From assembly GCA_009869945.1 (NCBI GenBank), contig WIXG01000073.1, positions 124,001-188,000 on the forward strand: DNA of 64,000 bases. Reading direction: 5' to 3'. This DNA comes from Mesaphorura yosii. Taxonomy: Eukaryota > Arthropoda > Collembola > Poduromorpha > Tullbergiidae. The translations under genes were made by a program, and so were the position numbers. The notes under the pieces were generated by a model, which searched no databases, was not told the DNA's origin, and saw only the letters and a list, made by a program, of their open reading frames with translations. Below, in pieces: positions 21,320 to 34,148 of the stretch (positions are counted from its first letter, which is position 1; the number at the start of each line of letters is the position of its first letter).

Positions 21320-23698
21320 ATGGCGGAGCCATTGGCTTTTGGAAACGGCAATGAACTGGGTGACTTGAACTACTTGACCAGTGGAGATGAAAGCGAGGAC
21401 GAGAACCACAGAGATGATGAGGTAATAAAGTTTGATTTAGAGATGCAAGCTCCTGTCCTGGCTTCATTCGTTTACATTTACAAGTTCTTAAAACATCAAC
21501 GCATGATGGTAATTTTGTCACGCAGATTAAACAACTTTTGGCTGATTTCATTACGGAGACATTTGATGAAGGAAGCGAACATTCCTTTACTGTATCTGAA
21601 CATTCCAAAATGCAAGATCGCACTTCCAACGAGTCTTCAATACATTCCTACAATGGAAACTCGGATCAATCAAATATTGGCAAAGCAGAGAATAGCGGCT
21701 TTTCATTTCTGAACAATGGTCACACGACGGTCCTGCCAAACATAAACGAACGACCACAGCAATTTGCCAACGGCGTAATAATGGCAAACTCACTTGAACG
21801 GATTCCAAATCAACTCGTGCCAAAAGAAATGGACAATGCTCTTAACGGTGGTGAAAACGGTAGTCCAGCTCAAATCGAAGAAAGCAATGAAACGGTGTCC
21901 CTCATTCACAAAACGCATTGCCCACAACTGACAAATGGCGGAGGCGGTGGTGACACCAATGGAAATGACGACAATTGGACTTCCACTCCCGTCAATAAGA
22001 TGGAACAACTGCAAACACTGAATAGCTATCGCGAGCGCCAGATTGCGAGGTCAGAAGAAACCATCGCTTCCCTCACCAAAGATAAAAGGGCATTAAACCA
22101 TCAAATTGGACTCATGAGGACTGAAATGATAGAAATGCAGAGCTCATACACAGACGTGGAGAAAGCAATGAGTAATCCGACTGAAAAAATTTGAATGACT
22201 ATAATTCAGAACTCAATTTGGGTAATTTCTTGCAGAATTGAAAGAGGAGGAGGTCGAATTTCTCAAATCAAAGATACAAGAAGCCATTGTGGATTACGAA
22301 ATCCTGAAAAGGGCAGAAAAGGACACGAGGAGTGAAAACAATAGGCTGATGTCACAAGTAATGATAATCAGGTGAATAAGCGAAATTTCTGTAACTGAGA
22401 ACGCGCTGTTTTCTTCATAGATTGGACGATTGGAGCAAGAAGTGAAATTGTTGAGTACTATCGGATCATCGTCTCAACAAGCTGAAGTTGACACAATTGT
22501 TCGGCAAATACGAGACCGACATGCCCAGGAAATCATTTCATTCAAAACAGAAGTGGCCAACTTGGAAGCTGAACTTCGGAGTTACAAAGTATGCTTTGAC
22601 AAAGTTTATGTGACTTATGACGAAGTTTTAATGATGGGAACACGAATAAATTTTAGAGACATTGTAATGAGCCGAAGGGAAGTGGATCAATTTCCACTCA
22701 AACTGTTGAGGTAGAAGCCGAGAACGTAATCAACCAAGGGAATCACCCAACTCCGACAAGAACAAATTGTACACAAACGTTCTTTTCCGGCCCAGAAATG
22801 GCTGAAATGGTAAGGATTTTCATTTCATTTTTCTTTGTGTCCCAGTTCCACGGTTTGCTTATGAGACAGAGACATTCTTACATCAAATATTGTTACTGCG
22901 CTAATTATAGATAAATAAGATCATGGTGCGTACGGAATCGTGTTCCACACAAACTGAAGGACCAAAAGTGTACTCAGCAGCCACGGTAGTTATAAATTAG
23001 AAAATCTTTTGATGGCAGGTCATTTTACATTGAAACCAAGATTTTTTCCGCCTTGCAGCAAGTACAGCCACTGTCTGCACGATTAACGTCAATCTTCACA
23101 CAAACTGAGGCGCTTCCGTGTCCTAACGAGAAGGCGAAAGTAATTGAGCCATACCGCCTAACAAGAAGATAGATTCGACGTGCTATGTCAAAGTACTGAT
23201 TATAACCTTTTATTGAAACAGGTGATGCTGGACTCTCCAAAGCCCACGGAAGTGGCGGCCACCCAAACGTTGTCACCAGGAAGTGCTGAAAACTCTACAC
23301 AAACCGTGCCAAACTGTGCTCAGAGCTCCGCACAGACCATTCCTCAAACTTCTGAAAAATCAGCATCAATGAATTCATCGTCGACGGCAGAGGTTCAAAC
23401 CAACGAGACCCTGCAGACATACGAAGTCCTGAATTCTTTGTTTGAGAAATGGGCAACCGAAGTCTCCGAAGCCACAAAACGCGCCGAGCTTGCTGAATCA
23501 CAAGTTCAATTCACTGAAGTGTCCTTAAAGAAGCTTCGCAAGAAATTCAAGGCTTTGTACAACATGACTTCCGTGTGCCGCAAAGAATGGAAGAAGCAAG
23601 AGGAATTTCTCAAGGACCGAAATGAGGAAATCAAATCACGGTATCTGAACACACTTATTAACTTGCACCAAAAGTTCGATGTAGTAAGCTTCGAGTAA
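21320..23698 (+). CDS. CEP152: CEP152/Asterless-like coiled-coil centriole protein with TQT array
   Basis: Exons: 21320-21421, 21526-22171, 22236-22357, 22421-22588, 22657-22809, 22911-22985, 23059-23139 and 23222-23698; about 607 residues. The acidic N-terminus (TSGDESEDENHRDDEVIKQL) resembles the Plk4-binding start of CEP152. After a Ser/Asn-rich stretch comes a coiled coil of about residues 220-346 containing TLNSYRERQIARSEE and KRALNHQIGLM, reminiscent of the CEP152 segment with LNHQL. Residues 347-510 carry repeated TQT motifs near 361, 386, 411, 437, 464 and 476, plus AQT near 487 and VQT near 508; TQT is the classical anchor for dynein light chain LC8. A second coiled coil ends the protein. 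Vertebrate CEP152 is much longer, so this is a short relative or another coiled-coil family. The ATG at 21320 is the first Met in frame. Confidence 0.55.
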
Positions 23699-24681
23699 CT
23701 GCTAATGAATGAAATAAAGATGGGATTAGCTCCGTAAGATGATAAGATCAACGAATAAATTGAGACTTCTCGTTCAAGAGCTTCCTATTTTGAGATTAAA
23801 TTGCCATAACTTTTACGTCCATGCTAAATAGCTAAGTATTGAAATTTGTATTTCACTTTTTATTTGTCGTTTTTGATAACATTGTTTACTTACATTGGCG
23901 GTATTCGTTATTTGACACTACTTCGCCACTAATCCCTACTTGCCACTATTCGCACTACTTGCTACTTGTACTACTTCGGTTACTACTTGCGCTACTTCTT
24001 TTAACATTAATGTTATAGGAGCAAAGAAGTAGTGATTGTTACTATTCAAGAATACACTCCGGTGTATCTCCAAGCCTTACTTGGTTGAAGGAAAGGTTGG
24101 CGTGAATGTAAACGGAGTGAGATAAGGAAGTAAGAGTTTGCGGGCGCTCGTTATGTTTGGTGTTATTTCAAAACTTTGAGTAGCAACTAGTGCTAGCAGT
24201 GAATAGTGAAAAATAACGAATACCGCCATCTTATGCTAAAGTGTTCTTAAAGAACAAGTTCTTTGCTCTCTTCTTGAAGTACAAAAGATAAACTGAAGGA
24301 TTACGTATCAAAGCATTTATGACCAACTTATAACTAAGATACAAACTTAAGTCTCCAAAACGACAATAGACTAGAATGTTAACGAATAATTAGTATCTTA
24401 TTAATAAGGAGAAGCTAAAGGAATGCCTTTCTCGGAAACACGTTCTGTAATATCAGAAATGACTAAAACAAGATTTCCTATTACCTGGCCAGTAAAATAA
24501 GCAAATAAACATCAAAAATTGATTGACTCAATGGATTGCATTGTGTTTTTACAGTCATTCGTGAAGGTTAGAAGAAGCGAATCCTTAGATCTTGACCTTG
24601 AAAACTGAATCAATGTAGAATAGCACCACGTTAAAGTGCGGAAGGTGTCGAAAATCGAAAAAGTTGTGTATTTAAGGTTGT
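23699..24681. other. Intergenic region between convergent CEP152-like and MGAT1 genes
   Basis: Both flanking genes end here. The only structure seen is a 331-bp terminal-inverted-repeat element (23897-24227), annotated separately. The remainder is AT-rich without supported exons. Confidence 0.4.
23897..24227. mobile_element. MITE-like element with 17-bp terminal inverted repeats
   Basis: GGCGGTATTCGTTATTT at 23897-23913 is repeated exactly, inverted, at 24211-24227. Just inside both ends lie CACTA/ACTACTT-type short repeats, dense between 23914 and 24000 and again near 24180-24210. Length is 331 bp and there is no coding capacity, so it would be a non-autonomous DNA transposon. The target duplication is unclear; a TA a few bases outside each end is possible. 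The superfamily is not assigned. Confidence 0.65.
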
Positions 24682-27600
24682 CTAGGGCTGATAGCCACCC
24701 CAGTTGGCACCCGGGGCAAGATAGGCCCGATGATTATTGTACATGAACGTGACCACTCCTCTGTAAGCAGTGCGTGGAACTCCGGCCTACAAAATGTACA
24801 ACAATGCAATGACACAATTGATAAATTGCCTAAATGCAAATCGAAGAAGGATCATTTGCTACTCACCCTCAGGTCATCCATAATTTCCAATCGTTTGGCA
24901 AAATTCATAAACTCCTTCTTAGTTCGATATGTGAGTCTGACCTCTGTCGAATTTGGCGTGGCTTTGTCACTCGTTAACTTATTAAGCTCCTCCACTGACG
25001 ATATTACTTGACTCGAGTACACACGATTTACGAAATCATGATCGTATTTATCCTGCATCACGTGAACATTTTCATTCGCCGTGTTCATTGAGCACCAATA
25101 AAAACTTGTGACTTACCTTAATTAAATAACTTAAGTCCATTTTAGTAAAAGGCACAGCTACTTCATTCAGTTTAATGTATCTCAGGTGAGTCTGGTAATA
25201 AGTTCCACTGCAACATAAAAATTAGTTAAAGCATAAATCTTTTATTCTTGAACCAACCTCCAAAATCGCATAGACTTACTGACTGACACCATTTTTCCCA
25301 AACGTGCTTGTCCTGGAGATTTCAGGCCGTATGCACGCTCGGTCTTTCCTTTGAGCAGGTTCACGCATCCAATCGTCCCAGTAGCTAAACGCATTAAAAT
25401 GTTAAATATTGCCCGTTGCGTAAAAATGGCCACCAACCTCTTGGCCCATTTAACGCTTAGTTCGTCCCAGAGATCTTTGGTTAGCATCCAACCCAAACCA
25501 GGGAAGAAATCAGTTCGATAAAGGAGGTCATGAGCTGTCTCATTAATTCGTTTTGGTTTTCCATTGTCATTCCAAGCTGACACACACCACAGCGAAGGAT
25601 CTCCTCGCAGGATTGGAAGTGTTGCGGAGAAGTATTCAAAGAAATCGGGAGAAATGTCCAAGTCATCTGTAAGAAAACAGAATGATGATTGAGGTGAACA
25701 ATTTGCATTAACACAGAGATAACAATAGTTCTACCTTCAACAATGATGACATTTGTGTGCTTGAGTGTATTAAATGTGTAATTCAAGGCCCAGCCGTAAT
25801 GACGTGCTATTTTATAATATCCACTGAGTTTACTTTCTTTTTGAGGAACTTTGATTTCACTGAGGTCGGGTTGCTGTAAGAAAATGCACGTATCGGGATG
25901 AGCTTACAATCGATAATAGAAATGTTCGGCGAAAACGCAAAATGGAGCAGATCTTATTGTACTTACATAAATGTGAGTAATCTGATCCTTGTATTCGTCG
26001 AGTACATTTGTTGTAGCTTGATGATGACCACAATCTTGCGAGACTATAATTGGAAACTTAGTCTCTGACGGTCTGTATCGGAGTAATTGATCAACGTTTA
26101 CAATTGGGCGATTACAAACAAAAACAATAATAATAGTAATTCTAACTTAATACATGCAACATTTTAGATCTGTCAGGCGTATTTCGATTGGTTTTAGTCT
26201 CGTACGGGGAAGAATGTGAAGGTCAAGGAACTGGAGTCACTGGACTTCGCAACCAAAATTAATATTGGAAGTTATGATCAGAAGTTCACGTCGGAGATGT
26301 TTCTCGCTAATAACATGGCCTTACTTCTTGAAGTTCTTCAATTTCAATTTCAAGATTCAATTTGTTAAAAGAACACAGAAATCTGCTGATAGTTTCAAAA
26401 AAACTAAGCGTCCGAAGATCCCAATCGAAGGAAAACCGTTGCCAGGGTCACATATGCATGATGATTACGCGCATAAACGGAAAACTTTTTGTTTATATTG
26501 GGGAAAAGCAAACACAAAGAAATTCAAGTCGTGGTGGCCGAGTTTCGTCAAACGCTCATCTGGTCAACAGGGATTTCAGCGGTCTAGCTGCATTCCGAAT
26601 GAAACACCCTGAAGCTAAGTTTGAGGAGTTGCTGCTGTTTCACTTGACCGAAGCCGATGCATCAACAAGCAACCCCACTGCTGAAGCAATTACGATTTAG
26701 GCTTCCTATTTAATGCAACAATGTGGGTTGAAATTCAAAGGAACAACCAAGCACGAAATGTTTGAACTAATCAATTTGGAAGTCATTTTTGAATCATGGT
26801 CGTATGACTTCGTAAAAGCTCTACGATATGTGATTCTAAAGTTCAGTGGAAAGAGATTCAACATTCTAGGCAAACTCGAAGAAATTCCAGAATATCCTAA
26901 CATTGCTCCTGTAATTAAAATACTAGACGCTAAGTCATTTCCTTAAATTACATAATCCCTGTTTCTGTTAATTAGCTCATTGAAATTGAAAACTACTGTT
27001 AAAATTAGAAAAGACTTCAACGTTGTTTCAAATCACGCCAACGGTGTTTACTTACCTTTCGCGAATTATTCCATCCAATGATCTCTTTACAGTTGGGCGG
27101 TTACAAACAAAAACAAGAACAGCTAAACAATAAAAATGAACAGATTTTGTAGAGGAAAGAATAAACTGATAAGCGAATGGTAGTTCACTCTGGACTTCTT
27201 GTATAATTACCTATCACAGGGTCTTTGGGGTCAATTTCTTCGTGTGCACCGTTCTCGTCAACCATCTGCGGATGATCGCCATCACCATTGACTTCCTCAC
27301 TCTTGACTTCTCCCACATGCTCTTCAGGTGGTGCTAACAAATACGGATGAGATTCGACCACCTTTGGCTCAGCATCGTCATCGCCGCGTTTCTTGGCCCC
27401 TTCCTGGCGCTGTCGCAGCTTATCTGCGACCTCATTGTAATCATAATTGGCATTGTTGTGAGCTAAATTCTCATTCTTAATTTTGTTGTCGGTGTCCGCA
27501 TTCGATCCCTTTTGAAATGTTGACTTCACTTTATCTAGTAAAATGCTGGAGATGGCTCGTTGAGAAATAATTTCTTTTTCGAGCGTTTCCAATTTTGAAG

Positions 27601-27834
27601 AAAGAAGATGCTCCTGAAAGCAAATCAATACATCAATATGGGCATGGCGTGTTGACTAACACATAAGGGTGGAAAGCTGCAAATTGCAGCCCTTACCTCC
27701 TGTTTGCTAATGCCAGCTTGCGAGTTAGAAGACGTGGGAACCTCTGGCAACCCGATGTTCTTGATCAGTATCCAGAATGTTATACCAAAGCACAGAATTG
27801 CAAAGAAGTAGTAGTTTAAGGGAATACGTCGCAT
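24682..27834 (-). CDS. MGAT1: Alpha-1,3-mannosyl-glycoprotein 2-beta-N-acetylglucosaminyltransferase I
   Basis: Exons, in minus order: 27697-27834, 27211-27613, 27056-27122 (3a), 25967-26072, 25735-25873, 25438-25666, 25280-25384, 25117-25207, 24867-25052 and 24682-24786; about 521 residues. Golgi type II enzyme that adds the first GlcNAc to Man5 N-glycans and so opens complex glycan synthesis. There is a short cytosolic start (MRRIPLNYY), one membrane segment, and a long polar stem with coiled-coil character. The GT13 domain follows: [18 protein letters not shown], the metal-binding EDD across the exon 5/6 join, [26 protein letters not shown] and YRGVVTF. Exon 3a has a second copy (3b), read as an in-frame 5' extension of the next exon, 26073-26145; either version joins in frame. 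The stem is longer than in human. Confidence 0.93.
26265..26946 (+). other. Unidentified ORF fragments inside an MGAT1 intron
   Basis: On the strand opposite MGAT1, in the 0.9-kb intron between the two copies of exon 3, several overlapping open stretches (26265-26612, 26362-26700, 26713-26946) have protein-like composition. Examples are [32 protein letters not shown] and [19 protein letters not shown]. They lie in more than one frame and no family was recognised. They could be a decayed inserted gene or transposon, or a host gene with introns I did not resolve. Confidence 0.35.
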
Positions 27835-29057
27835 GTTTTCATGAATTCAGGATTCATGGGAGTTGCTTTTGGTTGAACGGCAGCAGCGCAAACGTTGACT
27901 TCTGACTTAATTTTGATTTCCTAAGCATGTTCATGCCACAACACCGACTTCACTGATCATGTCGTCGCCTCGTAGCCCCAGCCACAGATTCTCCACATCA
28001 CCATAATAACTTCATGCCATGGTCCACAGGGAGGTATTACGTTAAGCTGGGAGAGCCATATATTGATATTAATTATTTCTACTTATCAATTATCAATGGC
28101 TTGCAACTTTTCTCAACCCTACTGACCTCACTTCCATAAATTTAATCGCGATATCGATGCAATCTCAGTTCCAGTTCAGATTATAATTCCATTGAAGCCC
28201 AATGTCGTGATGAATGCAAAACGGCGACACGTCAACTAAACGCGAAGTCAGCATTAATTTAGAAACAGTAGCACAAGCGTATTTACTTTTTCTGTAGGGT
28301 GTAAATGCAGAACAGCTCAAGCTCAATACTGAACTGAATATAAGCCTGCAACAACCAAGCTCAATTAATGAGAGCAGAGTAGCTAAATTACTACTGGAAG
28401 CAGAGTTTTGTCACTTGCACTGCGACTGCAGATTGAAGGTACTTGCTTCTTGCTTGCTCAACAATTTATTCCAGGGCACGGCAATAGACAATAGAAGAAC
28501 TTAAAAGAGTTCCACAGAATGTAAAAATGCATTTGTACTTAAAACAATTCATCTTTTCAATCTTTTGAAGATGTAACTTTACTTAACGCGTGTATTCGTG
28601 CGCATTTGTAAAAACTGGTTTGGCGAGTCATTGCCATTGAAGTTCTAAATTAGCAAGGACTTGACTCCAATTCAGTTCAGGCGAAGATACTTATTCACTT
28701 GTCAATACTTTCACAACTTCGCGTGCACCTCTATGGGCTAATGTCACTGTACACTGGCTGTGCTCTCCTCACAGCGGAGGTCCTCCAGCTAGACTCGGTC
28801 GGCCGGGCCCGAAATACAATGCCAAATGCACTGAATGCAGGAACTGAATATTCGTTCGCGAGTCTGCGTTGCACTTGTGCAAAGATGAGAATGATCGCAG
28901 CTTCAAAGTGTAAACAAACCATTTGTTGTCTCACAACTCTCAAGTGTACGAAAGTTTATTGCGAAATTAGTAAATCAGAATACAATAGAGCATCTTTTGC
29001 AGAACTCATAAAATCTCATTAGCTTCCATTAGCACAAGAAAACTCGAACGCGATCAG
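27835..29057. other. Intergenic region upstream of MGAT1
   Basis: No supported gene. An ORF at 28699-29022 has a low-complexity Cys-rich reading without domain or splice context and is not accepted. The MGAT1 promoter must lie at the left end. Confidence 0.35.
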
Positions 29058-29535
29058 TTATTGACAATTCTGACTTCTTACAAATTGATTCTTAAGTTCT
29101 TTGAGCTTATCATTTAATGGGCAAAGGCGTTTAGTATGCAGTTTGGCAGCACTCATGTTCAGATCCTGTAATGCAATAATAATTACGGCAAATCCTGCCG
29201 GCTACGACTACGAATATTCTTTCCTGATGCTGACACCGACTTACTTGTAGCAAATCCGAATTTCTTGCAATTGCGGCTTCTCTTCTGGTTTTGGCCAGAA
29301 CATTCGCGTCAGTGGGCTCCTTCAAATCTCGAATGGATTGAAAACCACTGCCATTTTTCTGAAGCAACTCCTTCTGTCGCAGTCTCCTGAATTTAAGGGC
29401 ATAGTTTATTGTACGCGGTACACGGGTGCTCAGATGTTTATAACAATCAAACTAAAGAGCTCCGTCACCGTCTTACAATTCCTCAAGCTTCCAGTTGATA
29501 AGAGCTTCTTGAGCCAAAATATCGTCCAAGTCCAT
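29058..29535 (-). CDS. Small coiled-coil protein, possibly CEP15 (C3orf14)-like
   Basis: Exons, in minus order: 29477-29535, 29245-29386 and 29058-29165, joining in frame (phases 2 and 0) into 102 residues. The product starts MDLDDILAQEALINWKLEEL and continues with charged helices (RLRQKELLQK, KTRREAAIARNSDLLQDLN). The pattern of a short N-terminal AQE helix, then RNxxLLxDL and a final helix after a Pro resembles vertebrate C3orf14/CEP15, a small ciliary-base protein. Length is similar to that family. The resemblance is from memory and weak. The splice sites (GTAAGA, GTAAGT, CAG acceptors) are good, so a real gene is likely. It lies on the same strand as MGAT1, 1.2 kb upstream of it. Confidence 0.5.
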
Positions 29536-31009
29536 GATTACCACTCGTCAACTTAACAATCCAAGTTAAAGTGAGTTTGGCTGGAGTAATGGAGTCTGAA
29601 AAGTATAAAAAACTAATAATGTTCACAGAACTGATGACTGGATATTGGATTTGTGTCTTGTGTTGTTTCTGGGCGCTGCGTCGCTTGACGACCGGGCCCA
29701 GTGCAGTGTCTCTGTACTTGCAATTCTTGAATCCTACCTGTTTCAATGATGCGCATAGCAGGGAATTTTCAGACATTTGTAAACGGCATTCGCTGCATTC
29801 TGTATTCTCTGATGAAATCATACGACAGAATGATTAATCATTTAAAGCAAAAATGCTATAAAATCCAACTTGCTGAATTTAATTGGGCATCTCTGGAAGG
29901 ACTTGGCTGATCAAATTTGCGATGGCATTCCGAATGGCATTCTGATTTCTTCCACCGTCCGCACTGCAATTTCAGAATGCAGTTTCAGTGCAATTAGCAA
30001 GTGAATGCAAGGGTCACGTTAAATCAATCCGAATTATGAATGTATGAAGTGAAATTTGTGGCAGAATGAATCACAGTCGCGACTCGCGAGACGCATCGGA
30101 CGTCGCGTCGTATAAATATCTCATCTCAAATGACCCGTGTGCTTCCAACTTGTGTGAGGTTGGTACAGAACTGCTGTGTGCGTGGTCTATTTCTACGTGA
30201 GACAGAAATTCGTCCGGCAGTCGACATCAATTGATTGAATTCATACTGAGCGACTACTCAAAAGTACAATTCCCCGTTCGTTAATCGGATAGTTTTCCTC
30301 AATATACCGAATCCGAAGGCTAGTTCAGCTGCTTAGCTAGCGATTAGCAGTAGTCGCGTCCAAATTTATCGACACGCGCATGGATAGACGACATGCATTG
30401 AGTGACGAAGCGGAAGGACCACCACCGAAATGAAAAGCACGTGCTACTTAGTCAAGCAGACTTGTAGACTAGCGACTAGCTCTAGACTTGGTCTCGGTCT
30501 CGGTTCCTCCGAAAGATTCGCAACTCATGCTTTCAGTGTGCAAGCAGTTTAGTGTGCCAAGACGGGAGGGATCGATTGGAATTTGGCACATGCAGAAATG
30601 CAGGAGGCTCAAACTGCTGATTTCTCGTTTCTTAGTTTCTGCTTTTCATGGTAACCTTTCAGTTTCAGCCCCAAATTACGAAGTGTAAACAAGAAGTGAG
30701 TTCGTCTCGGGTTACGTTATTACGTGAGAATGAGAACTGCGTTGATGGAGTCGCAATTAGTGCCACTCTGGCGTAATTAGGTTCGGAATTGTCCAAAAAC
30801 TCATCAACTTCGACCGACTCAAGAGCACGGAAAATTAGGATTTAGGATTACTTTCATCTTCACATTGCATTGAGTCGCCGCAACAATGCTTCAACGGTGC
30901 CAGCCACGACTTGCTTATTTAAATCTTGCGTAAGTTGATCTTGACCATCGATCATTGTATGGCATTTTTGCAACTGCATTGTCACCCTTTCTTGAAATCC
31001 CACTGGCAG
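29536..31009. other. Divergent region and unresolved 5' end of malic enzyme
   Basis: Contains the TATA box at 30111 and, after it, possible non-coding or transit-peptide exons of the malic enzyme gene. An ATG at 30430 opens 40 codons reading MKSTCYLVKQTCRLATSSRL, which looks like a mitochondrial presequence, but I could not find a clear donor that joins it in frame. A minus-strand ORF (30860-31108) overlaps the first accepted malic enzyme exon. Confidence 0.35.
30111..30118 (+). promoter_or_regulatory. TATA box, probable malic enzyme promoter
   Basis: TATAAATA preceded by a GC-rich CGTCGCGTCG. Transcription would start near 30143-30150, about 0.9 kb before the first certain malic enzyme exon, which implies a 5' UTR intron. 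Confidence 0.5.
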
Positions 31010-33533
<2,524 letters not shown>

Positions 33534-34148
33534 TGAGAGTAATGACGTAGATAACCAAATTCCTTCACGTTTTATATCCTAAACTTGACGTGCCGCAACA
33601 AAAATGTATTTATTCCTTCACGAATCTGACTTCACGATTATTGTTTTGTACCTGTGAACAAATCATAAAAGCTACTTCTTCGCCCGCTTTCTCAACTCTA
33701 CTAGTCTCGTAAACGTAGATTTCTAGTAATTCAGACAATGACAATAGTTATGCAAATGCAAGTACGGCAGCGTTGTGGTTGCGGTGTACATTTTTGAGCA
33801 CAGTGTAATTAGGAACATGATTAGGATCTCGTGAGCTCCGAAACTAGTCACGCAGCAAATGCGGAAAATTGGTGCAACTTCTCAGTATGATTGAAACTAC
33901 TGAATCTAACTCAAGTTGTGATGAAAAAAATAATCTTTTAGCACTGCAATTGGATTTTATTCTCGATGATTTAGTTTTGGAGAGTTAAGGCACTCCAAAT
34001 AAGAATCGATATTACACAAGACAATGTTATTATTGTTGAAAAAGAACAATAAATGAACAGATTATTTAAGAATCCCAAACAAGAACGTAAAGCTCAAACT
34101 TCAAACATGATTTCAGCAAACATCAAACAGTCGTTCCCTCTTTTGCGC
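33534..34148. other. Shared 3' UTR zone of malic enzyme and DARS1
   Basis: The plus-strand signal AATAAA lies at 34048-34053 and the minus-strand one, read as TTTATT on the plus strand, at 33957-33962. Each signal lies beyond the other, so the two 3' UTRs overlap by roughly 100 bp or more. No other gene is seen. Confidence 0.6.

Noticed and set aside
28699-29022. 107-codon plus-strand ORF
   Set aside because: Irregular Cys-rich translation with no family resemblance, no splice sites in frame and a competing antisense ORF.
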